A DNA stretch of 64,000 nt from Clavibacter capsici. Its GTDB lineage: Bacteria; Actinomycetota; Actinomycetes; Actinomycetales; Microbacteriaceae. A model generated the notes under the pieces. The model was not told where the DNA came from. It searched no databases and saw nothing but the letters and a program-made list of their open reading frames with translations. The stretch lies in contig NZ_CP012573.1 in the NCBI RefSeq assembly GCF_001280205.1, positions 930,001 through 994,000 of the forward strand. Direction: 5' to 3'. Shown here piece after piece: positions 8,560 to 18,357 of this stretch. Each line of letters begins with the position of its first letter. Position 1 is the first letter of the stretch. The translations under genes and the position numbers were made by a program.

Positions 8560-9578
8560 TCGTCGTCCCGCGCTCCATCATCCTCGGCGTCGCCGCCCTG
8601 TTCTCGGCGTACCACGTGGTGCTCGCGCTCGTGGCGATCGAGGCCCCCGCGGATCCGGCCGTGACGCTCCTGGCGGTGGCCCTCTACCTCGTCGCCACGA
8701 CCATGAGCCTGTGGCCGACGAGCCCGACCGTGATGCCCGTGTGGCTCGCGTCGTTCGACCTCGCCGTCGCGATCGTCGTGCCCGTCCTCGTCACCAGCCA
8801 GCTGACCGCGGGGCACACGGCCCCGTTCGCGACGTGGCACGTGGCGGCCGTCGGGACCCTCATGACGATCACGTCCGCGCGGCGTCGGCAGGGGTTCGCC
8901 TGGGCGGGCGTCGTGATCCTCGCCGTCCAGACGGTCCTGTGGGCGGGACCGGGCGGCCTCGTCGACTACGGCGTGACCGGCAGCGTCCTCTGGGTCGCCG
9001 TGTCGCACGTCCTCGCGCACGCCCTCGCCAAGGCCGCGCGCGACGCACGGCAGTTCCACCGCGCCGAGCGCGAGGCCGCCGACTGGCAGGCGGCGCAGGA
9101 GGCGCACCTCTACGAGCGCCAGTTCCGCCTCCGCCAGACGAGCCGCATGGCGGTCCCGATGCTCCGCCGCATCGTGGAGACCGGCGGCGACCTGTCACCG
9201 GAGGAGCGGCAGGAGTGCCTCTACCTCGAGGGCGCGATCCGCGACGAGATCCGCGGCCGGACGCTCCTCAACGACGCCGTGCGGGAGCAGGTGATGCTCG
9301 CCCGGCGCCGCGGCACGGTCGTGACGCTCCTCGACGAGGGCGGCATCGACGACCTCGACGAGGCCACGCGCGACGTCGTGCTCGACCGCCTGGCCGCCGC
9401 CGTGCGGGACACGCGGGCGGACAAGATCATCGCGCGCACGGTGCCGGAGGGATCCGACACGGCGATCACGGTCGTCGGCCTCAGCGTGGCGGGCGACGGC
9501 AGCGCGAGCCTGCTGGGCAGCGACGACCTGGACGACGAGGTCGACCTGTGGCTGGAGATCCCGCGCCCGCGGGCCTGA
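8556..9578 (+). CDS. Membrane protein partner of the two-component system, no recognisable kinase motifs
   Basis: 340 aa, GTG start overlapping the kinase stop (GTGA), so translation is coupled. About five to six membrane helices fill residues 1-165. A charged helical region (ARDARQFHRAEREAADWQAA) follows, and then a cytoplasmic domain with ECLYLEGAIRDEIRGRTLL and an alpha/beta end. The layout copies that of the upstream kinase (membrane sensor, coiled linker, C-terminal domain). I see no phosphoacceptor histidine in an HD/HE context, no N box and no glycine-rich ATP lid. It may be a degenerate kinase that forms a heterodimer or acts as an accessory sensor. Function otherwise unknown. Confidence 0.75.
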   Translation: MIVVPRSIILGVAALFSAYHVVLALVAIEAPADPAVTLLAVALYLVATTMSLWPTSPTVMPVWLASFDLAVAIVVPVLVTSQLTAGHTAPFATWHVAAVGTLMTITSARRRQGFAWAGVVILAVQTVLWAGPGGLVDYGVTGSVLWVAVSHVLAHALAKAARDARQFHRAEREAADWQAAQEAHLYERQFRLRQTSRMAVPMLRRIVETGGDLSPEERQECLYLEGAIRDEIRGRTLLNDAVREQVMLARRRGTVVTLLDEGGIDDLDEATRDVVLDRLAAAVRDTRADKIIARTVPEGSDTAITVVGLSVAGDGSASLLGSDDLDDEVDLWLEIPRPRA

Positions 9579-9603
9579 CCGGCGATCGGGACCGGTGCTG
9601 AGA

Positions 9604-9640
9604 GGCGCGGGGCCGGTGCCTGCACCGTCCGCCCCGCGCC
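9604..9640 (+). terminator. Terminator of the signalling operon
   Basis: Long nested hairpin: GGCGCGGGGC (9604-9613) pairs with GCCCCGCGCC (9631-9640), and inside it CGGTGC (9614-9619) pairs with GCACCG (9622-9627), with a 3-nt bulge. It begins 25 bases after the stop of the third gene. No T-tract. Confidence 0.75.
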
Positions 9641-9843
9641 CCTCCGGTCATCCCGGTGACCCGAGCACCAGGATGATCCGCCCCCCGGCGTCGTCTGCTC
9701 ACCACAGTTGGACGACGCCGTGTTGACTGACCCGCGATGCGGGCCCCCCAGCACGATGAGTCTCACGCAACGTCATGGACCCGGCCAAGTCGTCATTTGC
9801 GAGGACACAGCCTGTGGGAAACGCCCGCGGCCGCGGCCGGCGC

Positions 9844-10068
9844 TCAGCCCGCGAAGCCGCGCCAGCGCCCCGGGCCCGGCGTGAGGGGGCCGCGCACGGC
9901 GCGCTGCGACCGCTGCCAGGCATCAGGTGCGCGACGCTCGGGCTGCTCGGACGCCGGCTGCGCCGCGAGGGCCGCGATGACGGCCGTCGCGGCCGCCAGC
10001 TCCTCCTCCGTGGGGGATCCGCCGAGCACGCGGAAGCCGCCGAGCGCGGCGTCGGGGGCGTCGCTCAC
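9844..10068 (-). CDS. accE: Acyl-CoA carboxylase epsilon subunit
   Basis: 74 aa, GTG start at 10068 overlapping the beta-subunit stop as GTGA. The epsilon subunit is a small actinobacterial protein that stabilises the alpha-beta carboxylase complex. The sequence shows the typical core [20 protein letters not shown] followed by an Ala/Pro-rich linker and the conserved C-terminal W-x-RSQRAVR and GPGRWRGF motifs. Length, motifs and position directly after accD support the call. Confidence 0.9.
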   Translation of the reverse strand: MSDAPDAALGGFRVLGGSPTEEELAAATAVIAALAAQPASEQPERRAPDAWQRSQRAVRGPLTPGPGRWRGFAG

Positions 10069-11678
10069 AGCGGGATGTTCCCGTGCTTCTTGGGCGGCAG
10101 GCTGGCGCGCTTCGTGCGCAGCGCCCGCAGCGCCTTGATGACGGACGCGCGCGTGGCGGCCGGCTGGATCACGTTGTCGAGCTCGCCGCGCTCGGCCGCG
10201 AGGAACGGGCTGGCCACGTTGTACGTGTACTCGTTCGCGAGCCGGGTGCGCACGGCCGCGACGTCCTCGCCCGCGGCCTCCGCGCGCTTGATCTCGCCGC
10301 GGTACAGGATGTTGACGGCGCCCTGGCCGCCCATCACCGCGATCTCGGCCGTGGGCCATGCGAGGTTGATGTCGGCGCCGAGCTGCTTGGAGCCCATGAC
10401 GATGTACGCGCCGCCGTAGGCCTTGCGCGTGATGACGGTGACGAGCGGCACGGTCGCCTCGGCGTACGCGTACAGGAGCTTCGCGCCGCGGCGGATGACG
10501 CCCGTCCACTCCTGGTCGGTGCCGGGCAGGTAGCCGGGCACGTCGACGAGCGTGAGGATCGGGATGGAGAACGCGTCGCAGAACCGGACGAAGCGGCTGG
10601 CCTTCTCGCCCGCCTCGATGTTCAGCGTGCCGGCCATCGCGTTCGGCTGGTTCGCGATGATGCCGACCGAGCGGCCCTCGACCCGCGCGAACCCGACGAT
10701 GATGTTCGGGGCGAACAGCGGCTGCGTCTCGAGGAACTCCCCGTCGTCGACGACGAGCTCGATGATCGTCCGCATGTCGTACGGCTGGTTCGGGCTGTCC
10801 GGGATGATCGTGTCGAGCTTGAGGTCCTGCGCGGTGATCTCGAGGTCCGCGGTGCGGGGGAACTCCGGCAGCTCGGCGAGGTTGTTGTCCGGCAGGAAGC
10901 CGAGGAGCGTGCGCGCGTAGTCGAGCGCGTCGTCCTCGTCGCTCGCGAGGTAGTGCGCGACGCCGGAGACCTTGTTGTGGGTCAGGGCGCCGCCGAGCTC
11001 CTCGAAGCCGACCTCCTCGCCCGTGACCGTCTTGATGACGTCGGGGCCCGTGACGAACATGTGGCTGGTCTTGTCGACCATGATCACGAAGTCGGTGAGC
11101 GCCGGGGAGTACACGGCGCCGCCCGCGGCCGGGCCCATGATGAGCGAGATCTGCGGGATGACGCCGGACGCGCGCGTGTTCAGGCGGAAGATCTCGCCGT
11201 ACTTGCCGAGCGCGACCACGCCCTCCTGGATGCGGGCGCCGCCCGAGTCGAGGATGCCGATGATGGGGACGCCCGTCTTGATGGCGAGCTCCATGACCTT
11301 GATGATCTTCTCGCCCGCGACCTCGCCGAGCGAGCCGCCGAAGATCGTGAAGTCCTGCGAGTACACGGCCACCTGGCGGCCGTTGATCGTGCCGGTGCCG
11401 GTGACGACGGAGTCGCCGTAGGGCCGCTTCGCGTCCATGCCGAACGCGTGCGTGCGGTGGCGGACGAACTCGTCGAGCTCGACGAACGAGCCGTGGTCGA
11501 GCAGCTGGTCGATGCGCTCGCGGGCGGTCATCTTGCCGCGCGCGTGCTGCTTCTCGATGGCGGCCTCGCCGCTCGCGGTGACGGCCTCGTGGTACCGCCT
11601 CTTCAGGTCGGCGAGCTTGCCGGCGGTCGTGTACATGTCCGGGGCGCCGGCGTCCTCGTCTGGCTCGTGTGCAGTCAC
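10065..11678 (-). CDS. accD: Acyl-CoA (propionyl/acetyl-CoA) carboxylase beta chain
   Basis: 537 aa from the GTG at 11678. It is the carboxyltransferase that moves CO2 from carboxybiotin on the alpha chain to acetyl- or propionyl-CoA. N-terminal [16 protein letters not shown] and [13 protein letters not shown] are family marks. The first oxyanion motif (GGSLGE) and GGARIQEGV with [12 protein letters not shown] lie in the N-half; the C-half has [27 protein letters not shown] and the terminal [10 protein letters not shown]. It resembles AccD5-type chains; substrate choice between acetyl- and propionyl-CoA depends on one pocket residue I have not assigned. The start follows TACAGT by 7 nt, which favours a leaderless GTG over the open frame upstream. 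Confidence 0.93.
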   Translation of the reverse strand: MTAHEPDEDAGAPDMYTTAGKLADLKRRYHEAVTASGEAAIEKQHARGKMTARERIDQLLDHGSFVELDEFVRHRTHAFGMDAKRPYGDSVVTGTGTINGRQVAVYSQDFTIFGGSLGEVAGEKIIKVMELAIKTGVPIIGILDSGGARIQEGVVALGKYGEIFRLNTRASGVIPQISLIMGPAAGGAVYSPALTDFVIMVDKTSHMFVTGPDVIKTVTGEEVGFEELGGALTHNKVSGVAHYLASDEDDALDYARTLLGFLPDNNLAELPEFPRTADLEITAQDLKLDTIIPDSPNQPYDMRTIIELVVDDGEFLETQPLFAPNIIVGFARVEGRSVGIIANQPNAMAGTLNIEAGEKASRFVRFCDAFSIPILTLVDVPGYLPGTDQEWTGVIRRGAKLLYAYAEATVPLVTVITRKAYGGAYIVMGSKQLGADINLAWPTAEIAVMGGQGAVNILYRGEIKRAEAAGEDVAAVRTRLANEYTYNVASPFLAAERGELDNVIQPAATRASVIKALRALRTKRASLPPKKHGNIPL

Positions 11679-11685
11679 CCGCCTC

Positions 11686-11691
11686 ACTGTA
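11686..11691 (-). promoter_or_regulatory. -10 element of leaderless accD promoter
   Basis: TACAGT on the minus strand, 7 nt before the GTG at 11678. It stands back to back with the birA promoter in an intergenic space of about 107 bp. Confidence 0.55.
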
Positions 11692-11773
11692 CCGGCGGGC
11701 ATCCGCCCCGCCGTTGTAGACCGTGCACAGAAGACGGGGCGTGCCGGGTGCGGTGTCCTCCTGGTCGGCTGGG

Positions 11774-11779
11774 TACGGT
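11774..11779 (+). promoter_or_regulatory. -10 element of leaderless birA promoter
   Basis: TACGGT followed by 6 nt and the ATG at 11786, leaving no room for a ribosome binding site. Confidence 0.55.
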
Positions 11780-11785
11780 GACGGC

Positions 11786-12568
11786 ATGGACCTCCCGCTC
11801 AGCCGCCGCGTCGCCCCCCGCCTCGTCGCCCTGGAGACGGTCGGCTCGACCAACGACGAGCTGGCCCGGCGGGCGTCCGCGGATCCCGCCGGCTGGCCCG
11901 ACGGATCGGCCGTCGTGACCCTCGACCAGACGGCGGGGCGCGGGCGCCGCGGACGCACGTGGGTCGCGCCGCCGGGCCGGACGCTCGCGGTGAGCGTGCT
12001 CTGCGCGACGGGCCGCGCGGACCTCGACCCGGGCTGGCTGCCGCTCGTCGCCGGGCTCGCGCTGGTCGCCACCCTGCGCGACGTCGTCCCCGCGCCCGCC
12101 GAGGTCACGCTGAAGTGGCCGAACGACGTGCACGTGGACGGCCGGAAGGTCTCGGGGATCCTCGGCGAGCTCGTCGCGCCCGGCCTGCTCCTCGTGGGCA
12201 CGGGCCTCAACCTCACGCTCGAGGAGGCGGAGCTGCCCACGGCCACCTCGACCTCCCTCCGGCTCGCGGGCGTGGCCGAGCCGGACGTCGACGCGATCCT
12301 CGCCGCCTACCTCACGGCGTTCCGCGCCCGCTACCGGGCGTGGGTCGACGCGGACGGCGACGCGCGCGCGGCCGGCCTCGTCGAGGAGCTCGCGCGCACG
12401 TGCGCCACGATCGGCAGGGACGTCCGGGTCGAGCTCCCGGGCGGCGGCGAGCTGCTCGGGCGCGCGACCGGGGTCGACGACGACGGCCGGCTCACCGTGG
12501 AGTCGCCCGGGGATCCGGCCATCACGTCTGTCGCCGCCGGGGACGTGACGCATCTGCGGTATCAATGA
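11786..12568 (+). CDS. birA: Biotin--[acetyl-CoA-carboxylase] ligase
   Basis: 260 aa. It activates biotin as biotinyl-AMP and attaches it to the lysine of the carboxylase biotinyl domain (here AccA3 Lys about 555). [11 protein letters not shown] opens the catalytic domain, GRGRRGRTW (51-59) is the adenylate loop and KWPNDV (110-115) the biotin/ATP site; a small SH3-like C-terminal domain follows. There is no N-terminal winged helix, so this is the monofunctional type that cannot act as the classical BirA repressor. It is divergent from accD, its functional partner cluster. The ATG at 11786 starts directly at the catalytic domain. Confidence 0.93.
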   Translation: MDLPLSRRVAPRLVALETVGSTNDELARRASADPAGWPDGSAVVTLDQTAGRGRRGRTWVAPPGRTLAVSVLCATGRADLDPGWLPLVAGLALVATLRDVVPAPAEVTLKWPNDVHVDGRKVSGILGELVAPGLLLVGTGLNLTLEEAELPTATSTSLRLAGVAEPDVDAILAAYLTAFRARYRAWVDADGDARAAGLVEELARTCATIGRDVRVELPGGGELLGRATGVDDDGRLTVESPGDPAITSVAAGDVTHLRYQ

Positions 12569-12571
12569 GGC

Positions 12572-13354
12572 ATGGCGCACACGGGTGACACGCAGCGGTA
12601 CGCACCCGGCGAGGGCGGCAGGGCCCTGCCCGTCCGCGGCGGCCGCCGAGCCCGTCGCAAGGCGGAGAGGGCCGAGCGCGAGCGCCTGGCCGAGGACGAG
12701 GCGGCGCGCCTGGCCGACGAGCGCGACGTCGATCCGCGCCTCGGCCGTCCGGCGGCCCCGCCCGCCGCGCCGCCGCAGCAGATCTCGGCCGCCGAGCCCG
12801 AGCGCGTCCTCGTGCGCCTCCGCCCGCACGGCCGGGCTCTCACGCTGCCGGTGCTCCTGCTCATCGCGATCTGCCTGGCCGCCGGCTACCTCGGCGGCTG
12901 GTTCCCGGAGCCGTGGGAGAACGCGCTCCTGCTCGTCGCGCTCGCGGGCGTCGCGGTCTTCGTCACCGTCCTGCCCGTGCTCGTGTGGCTCAACCGCCGC
13001 TACACGGTGACGACCCGGCGGCTCATCGTCTCGCACGGGTTCTTCGTGCGCACCCGCCAGGAGCTGCTGCACTCGCGCGGCTACGACGTCACCCTCCGCC
13101 GCGGGCCGCTGCAGCACCTGCACCGGAGCGGCCACGTCACCATCAACGCGGGGCTCGAGTCGCCCGTCGTGCTCCGCGACGTGCCGTCGGCGGTGCTCGT
13201 GGTGCAGGCGCTGCAGGACCTCATGGAGGAGAACGCGAACATGGTCGCCGAGCGCCGCCGTCAGGAGGAGTCGCGGCGCGGCCGGCCCGGGGATCCCACG
13301 TGGCGGCAGGCCGACGCGTGGCCCGACGACACGCAGCCCTGGCAGCGCGGCTGA
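12572..13354 (+). CDS. PH domain-containing membrane protein
   Basis: 260 aa, starting 3 bases after birA. A highly charged N-terminal 75 residues (Arg/Glu-rich, probably coiled) precedes two membrane helices (about 90-109 and 117-140). A bacterial PH (YdbT/DUF304-like) domain follows, with RRYTVTTRRLIVSHGFFVRT and HVTINAG, and a charged tail. Mycobacteria carry a similar PH-domain membrane protein next to birA. The precise role is unknown. Confidence 0.8.
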   Translation: MAHTGDTQRYAPGEGGRALPVRGGRRARRKAERAERERLAEDEAARLADERDVDPRLGRPAAPPAAPPQQISAAEPERVLVRLRPHGRALTLPVLLLIAICLAAGYLGGWFPEPWENALLLVALAGVAVFVTVLPVLVWLNRRYTVTTRRLIVSHGFFVRTRQELLHSRGYDVTLRRGPLQHLHRSGHVTINAGLESPVVLRDVPSAVLVVQALQDLMEENANMVAERRRQEESRRGRPGDPTWRQADAWPDDTQPWQRG

Positions 13355-13409
13355 CGCGGCGGACGGCTGACGCGCTGCGCGGCGGCACGGCGCCCGCCCG
13401 TGGCGGCCC

Positions 13410-13916
13410 TCAGGCGACGGGGACGCGCTCCGCGTCCGCCGCGCGCGGGGACGACGCCGGGAGCGCCGCGTGGCGCCGGGCGGGGGAGTAGACCCACTGG
13501 CGGTACAGCACGAAGCGCACCGCGGATCCGAGCCCGAGGCCGATGACGTTGGCGGACACGTTGTCGGCGAGCGGCGACGTGAGGCCCAGCACGTAGTGCG
13601 AGACGTAGAGGCACGCGAGGCCGATGGCCATGCCCAGCAGGCTGACGACGAGGAACTCGAGCGCCTCGCGGCCGCGGCGCGTGGTGCGCTGGTCGCCGAA
13701 GGTCCAGTAGCGGTTGCCGACCCAGTTGACCGCGATGGCGACCACCGTGGACGCGACCTTCGCGAGCAGCGGGCCGGCGTCGAGGGCGTCCGGGTGCAGC
13801 ACGGTGGCGCGCAGGAGGTTGAAGACCGCGAGGTCCACCGCGAAGCCGAGGCCGCCGACGAGCCCGAACCGCGCGATCTGCACGCCGAGCGAGGCGAGCG
13901 AGCGGCGTGGGGACAT
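13410..13916 (-). CDS. GtrA family membrane protein (putative lipid-linked sugar flippase)
   Basis: 168 aa with four predicted membrane helices. The family start is FGLVGGLGFAVDLAVFNLL, with the conserved NWVGNRYWTF loop between helices two and three and a basic end. GtrA proteins are thought to flip undecaprenyl-phosphate-linked monosaccharides for decoration of surface polymers. This one is convergent with the PH protein and divergent from purK, with a TATCGT -10 element at 13967-13972. It belongs to the conserved core order rather than the glycopolymer region proper. Two further GtrA genes occur at 22064 and 39725. Confidence 0.88.
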   Translation of the reverse strand: MSPRRSLASLGVQIARFGLVGGLGFAVDLAVFNLLRATVLHPDALDAGPLLAKVASTVVAIAVNWVGNRYWTFGDQRTTRRGREALEFLVVSLLGMAIGLACLYVSHYVLGLTSPLADNVSANVIGLGLGSAVRFVLYRQWVYSPARRHAALPASSPRAADAERVPVA

Positions 13917-14054
13917 GGGCGGGGTCCGTCCGGGATGCGGGAGGATGGCGGGTGGCGCGACGGACCACGATACCGGCTGCATCCCCCGCACCGGTCGCCG
14001 GTCGTCCCGCCGCCCGCAGGCGCCTGCGGGCCCACGCACCTGGAGGAGGACACC

Positions 14055-15181
14055 ATGACGCCCACCGTCGGAGTCGTCGGAGGCGGCCAGCTCGCCCGGA
14101 TGATGATCGCGCCCGCCGTGGAGCTCGGCATCGGGATCCGCGTGCTCGCCGAGGCGGACGGCATGTCCGCCGGCCTCGCCGCGACCGCCGTCGGCGACTA
14201 CCGCGACCTCGACGTCGTGCGCGCGTTCGCCCGCGACGTCGACGTGATCACGTTCGACCACGAGCACGTCCCGCAGCACGTCCTGCGCGCGCTCGTCGCC
14301 GAGGGCGTCGCCGTGCACCCGGGGCCGGACGCCCTGCTGGTCGCCCAGGACAAGCTCCTCATGCGCGAGCGGCTCGAGGCCCTCGGCGTGCCCGTCCCGG
14401 TCTGGGCCCGCGTCCCCGACCGGGACGCGCTCGCCGCGTTCCTGGCCGAGAACGGCGGCGTCGCGGTCGTGAAGACGCCGCGCGGCGGCTACGACGGCAA
14501 GGGCGTGCGCGTCGTGCGCTCGGCCGACGAGGCCGACGACTGGTTCCAGGCGCTGGGCACGGGCGACGCGCTGCTGGCGGAGGAGCTCGTCGACTACGCG
14601 CGCGAGCTCGCGCAGTCGGTCGCGCGCCGGCCGTCGGGCGAGATCGCCGCGTGGCCCGTCGTCGAGTCGATCCAGCGCGACGGCGTGTGCGCCGAGGTCA
14701 TCGCGCCCGCGCACGGCGCGAGCCCCGGCTGCGCGAGGCGGCGGAGGGGATGGCGCGCGGGATCGCCGAGGGGCTCGGCGTCACGGGCGTGCTCGCCGTC
14801 GAGCTGTTCGAGACCGTCGACGGGCGCCTGCTCGTCAACGAGCTCGCCATGCGCCCCCACAACACCGGCCACTGGTCGATGGACGGCGCGGTCACGGGCC
14901 AGTTCGAGCAGCACCTGCGGGCCGTGCTCGACCTGCCGCTCGGATCCACCCGGCCGCTCGCCCCGTGGTCCGTCATGATCAACGTGCTGGGGGGACCGGA
15001 GACGGGCACCGTCGCCGACCGCTACCCGCGGGCTCTGGCCGACCAGCCGGACGCCCGCTTCCACTTCTACGGCAAGGACCCGCGCCCCGGCCGCAAGGTC
15101 GGGCACGTGACCGTGGTGGGCGACGACCTCGACGAGACGGCGTACCGGGCGCGCGCCGCCGCGGCCTTCTTCCGCGGCTGA
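14055..15181 (+). pseudogene. purK: N5-carboxyaminoimidazole ribonucleotide synthase, frameshifted
   Basis: PurK makes N5-CAIR from AIR, ATP and bicarbonate in purine synthesis, feeding PurE next door. ATG at 14055 follows the strong site GGAGGAGG. The first 224 residues read correctly ([37 protein letters not shown]). Near 14727 the frame breaks. The continuation ([53 protein letters not shown]) is intact in another frame and ends at 15181. The sequence CCCCGGCTG at 14723-14731 looks like CCCCGAGCTG with one A missing. Unrepaired, the protein would lose the C-terminal part of the ATP-grasp domain. Since everything else is conserved, this is either a sequencing error or a very recent mutation. 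Confidence 0.85.
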
Positions 15182-15236
15182 GCGGCGGGCCCGCCCGCGG
15201 CTGCGTGGCGCGGGCGGGCACCCGGCGAGCGGCACC

Positions 15237-15242
15237 TAGCAT
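15237..15242 (+). promoter_or_regulatory. -10 element of leaderless purE promoter
   Basis: TAGCAT, then 7 nt, then GTG at 15250. This spacing supports the GTG start over the ATG at 15241, which lies inside the element. Confidence 0.5.
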
Positions 15243-15249
15243 GGAGCCC

Positions 15250-15765
15250 GTGAATCCCGACACCCCTGCACTCGTCGGCCTCGTCATGGGCTCCGACTCC
15301 GACTGGAACGTGATGGAGAAGGCGTCCCTCGCGCTCGACGCCCTCGGCATCGCCCACGAGGTCGAGGTGCTCTCCGCGCACCGCACGCCCGAGCGCATGA
15401 TCGCCTACGGGCAGACCGCACGGGACCGGGGGATCCGCGTCATCGTCGCCGGGGCCGGCGGCGCAGCGCACCTGCCGGGCATGCTCGCGTCCGTCACGAC
15501 CCTGCCCGTCATCGGCGTGCCCGTGCCGCTGGCGACCCTCGACGGCATGGACTCCCTGCTCTCGATCGTCCAGATGCCCGCGGGCGTCCCCGTCGCCACG
15601 GTCTCCATCGGCGGCGCCGAGAACGCGGGGCTCCTCGCCGCGCGGATCCTCTCCACCTCCGACGACCGCATCGCCGACGCCCTCGCGCGCCACCGCGCCG
15701 AGCTGGCCGAGCTCGTCGAGCGGAAGAACGCCGCGCTCCAGCAGAAGGTCTCGTCGAGCGAGTGA
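15250..15765 (+). CDS. purE: N5-carboxyaminoimidazole ribonucleotide mutase
   Basis: 171 aa. It converts N5-CAIR to CAIR in purine synthesis and forms octamers. Substrate-binding motifs are GSDSDW (14-19), SAHRTP (42-47, catalytic His) and [13 protein letters not shown] (67-78), with PVIGVPV and the C-terminal [10 protein letters not shown] helix. The GTG start is set by the leaderless promoter spacing and gives the usual N-terminus length. It ends in a GTGA overlap with the LCP gene, so the two are co-translated. The upstream purK is frameshifted; the purE sequence itself is intact. Confidence 0.93.
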   Translation: MNPDTPALVGLVMGSDSDWNVMEKASLALDALGIAHEVEVLSAHRTPERMIAYGQTARDRGIRVIVAGAGGAAHLPGMLASVTTLPVIGVPVPLATLDGMDSLLSIVQMPAGVPVATVSIGGAENAGLLAARILSTSDDRIADALARHRAELAELVERKNAALQQKVSSSE

Positions 15766-17111
15766 GCCTGACGCAGCCCATCCGGCACCCGGACAGCCGG
15801 TCGCCGCGCATCATGACCACCAGGGCCTGGTGGCTCGTCGTGCTGAACGTCCTCATCCCGGGATCCGCCCAGGTCCTCGCGGGGAACCGCCGCCTCGGCC
15901 GCGTGGGCCTCGCCTCCACGCTCGTCGTCTGGGGCCTCGCCGTCGTGGGCGGCGGCCTCGCGCTCTTCGCCCGCGGCGCGCTGCTCCAGGTGGTGTCGCA
16001 GGACTGGCTGCTCGTGCTGCTGCAGGTGCTGCTCGCCGCCTACGCCGTGCTCTGGGTGGTGCTCGCGCTGGACACGCTGCGGCTCGCGCGGATCATCCGC
16101 GTGGCGCCCCGCGCCCGCCCCGTCATCGCGGCGCTGTCGGTGCTGCTCATGGTCGGCACCGCCGGATCCGCGGGCTACGCCGCCTACATCGTCGGCGTCG
16201 GCCGCGGCGCCCTCGGCGGGATCTTCGGCGACTACGCGACCGAGGCCCCCGTCGACGGCCGGTACAACATCATGCTGCTCGGCGGCGACGCGGGCAGCGA
16301 CCGGGCGGGCCTGCGCCCCGACAGCATCACCGTCGTGAGCGTCGACGCCGAGACGGGCCACGCCACCATGGTCGGGCTCCCGCGGGACATGGAGAAGGTG
16401 CCGTTCTCGGACGGCTCGCCGTTGACGGCGCGCTACCCCAACGGCTACCAGCGCTGCGACGTGGACGCCTGCATGCTCAACTCCATCTACACCGAGGTCG
16501 AGGTCTACAAGCAGGACCTCTACCCCGACGCGAAGGAGAAGGGCAGCCTCCCGGGCATCGAGGCGATGCGCGAGGCGGTGCAGGGCGTCACCGGGCTCAC
16601 GATCCAGTACTACGCGCTCATCGACATGCAGGGCTTCTCCGAGATGGTGGACGCGCTCGGCGGCATCGACATCGACGTGAAGCGCCGCATCGGCATGGGC
16701 TCGGGCCACGACGACAAGTTCCGGCCGGTGCCGATCCCCGAGTGGATCGAGCCCGGACAGCAGAAGCTCGACGGCTACCACGCGCTCTGGTACGCGAGAT
16801 CCCGCTACCAGACCACCGACTACGACCGCATGTCGCGCCAGCGCGAGGTGCAGCAGGCGGTGCTGAAGCAGTTCGACCCGGCGAACGTGCTCACCAAGTT
16901 CGACGCGATCGCGGCGGCCGGCCAGCAGGTCGTCAAGACCGACATCCCGCGCGGCATGCTCGGCTACTTCACGCAGCTCGCGCTGAAGACCAAGGACCAG
17001 CCCATCGACGACCTGGAGATCGTGCCGCCGCGGTTCGACTCGCAGAAGCCGGACTTCCCGGCGATCCGGCAGGCCATCCAGCAGCAGTTCGCGAACGGCT
17101 CCGCCGGCTGA
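15762..17111 (+). CDS. LytR-CpsA-Psr (LCP) family cell-wall polymer ligase
   Basis: 449 aa, GTG start overlapping the purE stop. Residues 20-145 hold about four membrane helices, more than the single anchor of classic LCP proteins. The extracellular LCP domain begins near 165 ([14 protein letters not shown]) and shows the catalytic [23 protein letters not shown] stretch and the arginine-rich [19 protein letters not shown] motif that binds the polyprenyl pyrophosphate. LCP enzymes transfer wall glycopolymers from the lipid carrier to peptidoglycan. It is the first gene of the glycopolymer region and a natural attachment enzyme for its product. Mycobacterial Lcp1 sits in a similar spot near purE and rmlD. 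Confidence 0.92.
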   Translation: MSLTQPIRHPDSRSPRIMTTRAWWLVVLNVLIPGSAQVLAGNRRLGRVGLASTLVVWGLAVVGGGLALFARGALLQVVSQDWLLVLLQVLLAAYAVLWVVLALDTLRLARIIRVAPRARPVIAALSVLLMVGTAGSAGYAAYIVGVGRGALGGIFGDYATEAPVDGRYNIMLLGGDAGSDRAGLRPDSITVVSVDAETGHATMVGLPRDMEKVPFSDGSPLTARYPNGYQRCDVDACMLNSIYTEVEVYKQDLYPDAKEKGSLPGIEAMREAVQGVTGLTIQYYALIDMQGFSEMVDALGGIDIDVKRRIGMGSGHDDKFRPVPIPEWIEPGQQKLDGYHALWYARSRYQTTDYDRMSRQREVQQAVLKQFDPANVLTKFDAIAAAGQQVVKTDIPRGMLGYFTQLALKTKDQPIDDLEIVPPRFDSQKPDFPAIRQAIQQQFANGSAG

Positions 17112-17126
17112 TCCCGGGGATGCGCC

Positions 17127-18266
17127 CTAGAGGTCGGCGTGCAGCTGCCAGACCTTCTCGGCCGAGTCGCGCCAGCTGAACGCGCGGGCGCGGTCCTGGC
17201 CGACGACCGCGAGGCGCTCGCGCGCAGCCGTGTCGGACAGCAGGCCGCCGATGGCCTCGGCGAGGCGCAGCGGGTAGCCGTCGGGATCCTCGCGGGGCAC
17301 GACGACGCCCGCGTCCGCCGCGACCTCGAGGAGGGCGGGCGCGTCCGAGTGGACGACGGGCGTGCCGAAGGACAGCGCCTCGACCACCGGCAGGCCGAAG
17401 CCCTCCGAGAGGCTGGGGTGCACGAAGACCGTGGCGCGGTCGAGCGCGACGGCCAGGTCGGGGTCCGACAGGGATCCGAGGCTGCGCACGCGCGACGGGT
17501 CGACGCCCGCCTCGTCCGCGACCTGGGCGAGCTCGACGTCGCCCCACGTGGCGGGGCCGACGACGAGCAGCGGCAGGTCGCCGGTCTCCGGCCGCACGAG
17601 CGCCTGCACGAGGGCCTGGACGCCCTTGCGCGGCTCGAGGCTGCCGACGGTGAGCAGGTAGTCGGCGGGCAGGTCGAGCTCGGCGGCGCGGGCGGCGGGA
17701 TCCGCGGGCAGGGCGATGCGCGGGCTGACGGCCCCGCCGATCACCCGCACGCGGTCGCCGAGGTCGACGTAGCGGGCCAGCTCCTCGGCCAGCGCGTGGG
17801 ACGGCACGACGACGGCGTCGGCGTGCTTGCGCGCGCGCTTCGCCATGGCCTTGGCCCAGGAGACGGACGCGCTCGTCATGCTCTCCGGGTGCGTCCACGC
17901 GTTGACGTCGTGGATCGTGGCCACGATCTGGTCGTTCGTGTTCACGCGGTCGTGGCGGCGCAGCGGCGCGAGGAGGCCGGGCGCGTGGACCATGCCCGTG
18001 GTGCCGGGCGTCGGCAGGCCGAGCTGCCACGCGCGCGACAGCTCGCGGCGGGGGAGCGGGACGCGCGTGATCCGGGCGAGGCCGGGCAGCCGCGCCTCGA
18101 GGTCGGCGGTCTGCTCGGGCGTGATCGCGGAGACGACGCCCTCGACCTCGCACCCGCTGGGGGTGGTGGCGACGATGGCGCTCGTCAGGTCCTCGGCGTA
18201 GCGGCCGATGCCACCGGGGGTGGGCCCGGTCAGCTGGTCGATGATCACGCGCAGCGTGGTGGTCAC
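17127..18266 (-). CDS. GT4-type glycosyltransferase family 1
   Basis: 379 aa, GTG at 18266 with the site GGAGGA just upstream and a TACGAT -10 element at 18310-18315. It has a GT-B fold: the N-half carries PTPGGIGRYAEDL and VATIHDVNAW; the C-half has LTVGSLEPRKGVQALVQAL and HPSLSEGFGLPVVEALSFG, the E-x7-E nucleotide-sugar motif. The likely donor is a nucleoside-diphosphate sugar such as GDP-mannose or UDP-glucose; acceptor unknown. It converges on the LCP gene and reads in the same direction as the ABC exporter and rml genes behind it, so it probably acts on the exported polymer. Confidence 0.88.
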   Translation of the reverse strand: MTTTLRVIIDQLTGPTPGGIGRYAEDLTSAIVATTPSGCEVEGVVSAITPEQTADLEARLPGLARITRVPLPRRELSRAWQLGLPTPGTTGMVHAPGLLAPLRRHDRVNTNDQIVATIHDVNAWTHPESMTSASVSWAKAMAKRARKHADAVVVPSHALAEELARYVDLGDRVRVIGGAVSPRIALPADPAARAAELDLPADYLLTVGSLEPRKGVQALVQALVRPETGDLPLLVVGPATWGDVELAQVADEAGVDPSRVRSLGSLSDPDLAVALDRATVFVHPSLSEGFGLPVVEALSFGTPVVHSDAPALLEVAADAGVVVPREDPDGYPLRLAEAIGGLLSDTAARERLAVVGQDRARAFSWRDSAEKVWQLHADL

Positions 18267-18357
18267 GGTCCTCCATCGCGCGGGTGTCGGGTCGGCCCGC
18301 GGGAGGACCATCGTACCGGCGCCCGCCCCGGGGACACGGGAGGAGCGCCGGGCGCGG

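Noticed and set aside
9641..9843. Search for a gene between the signalling operon terminator and accE
   Set aside because: Short frames lack ribosome sites and recognisable content; nothing supportable.
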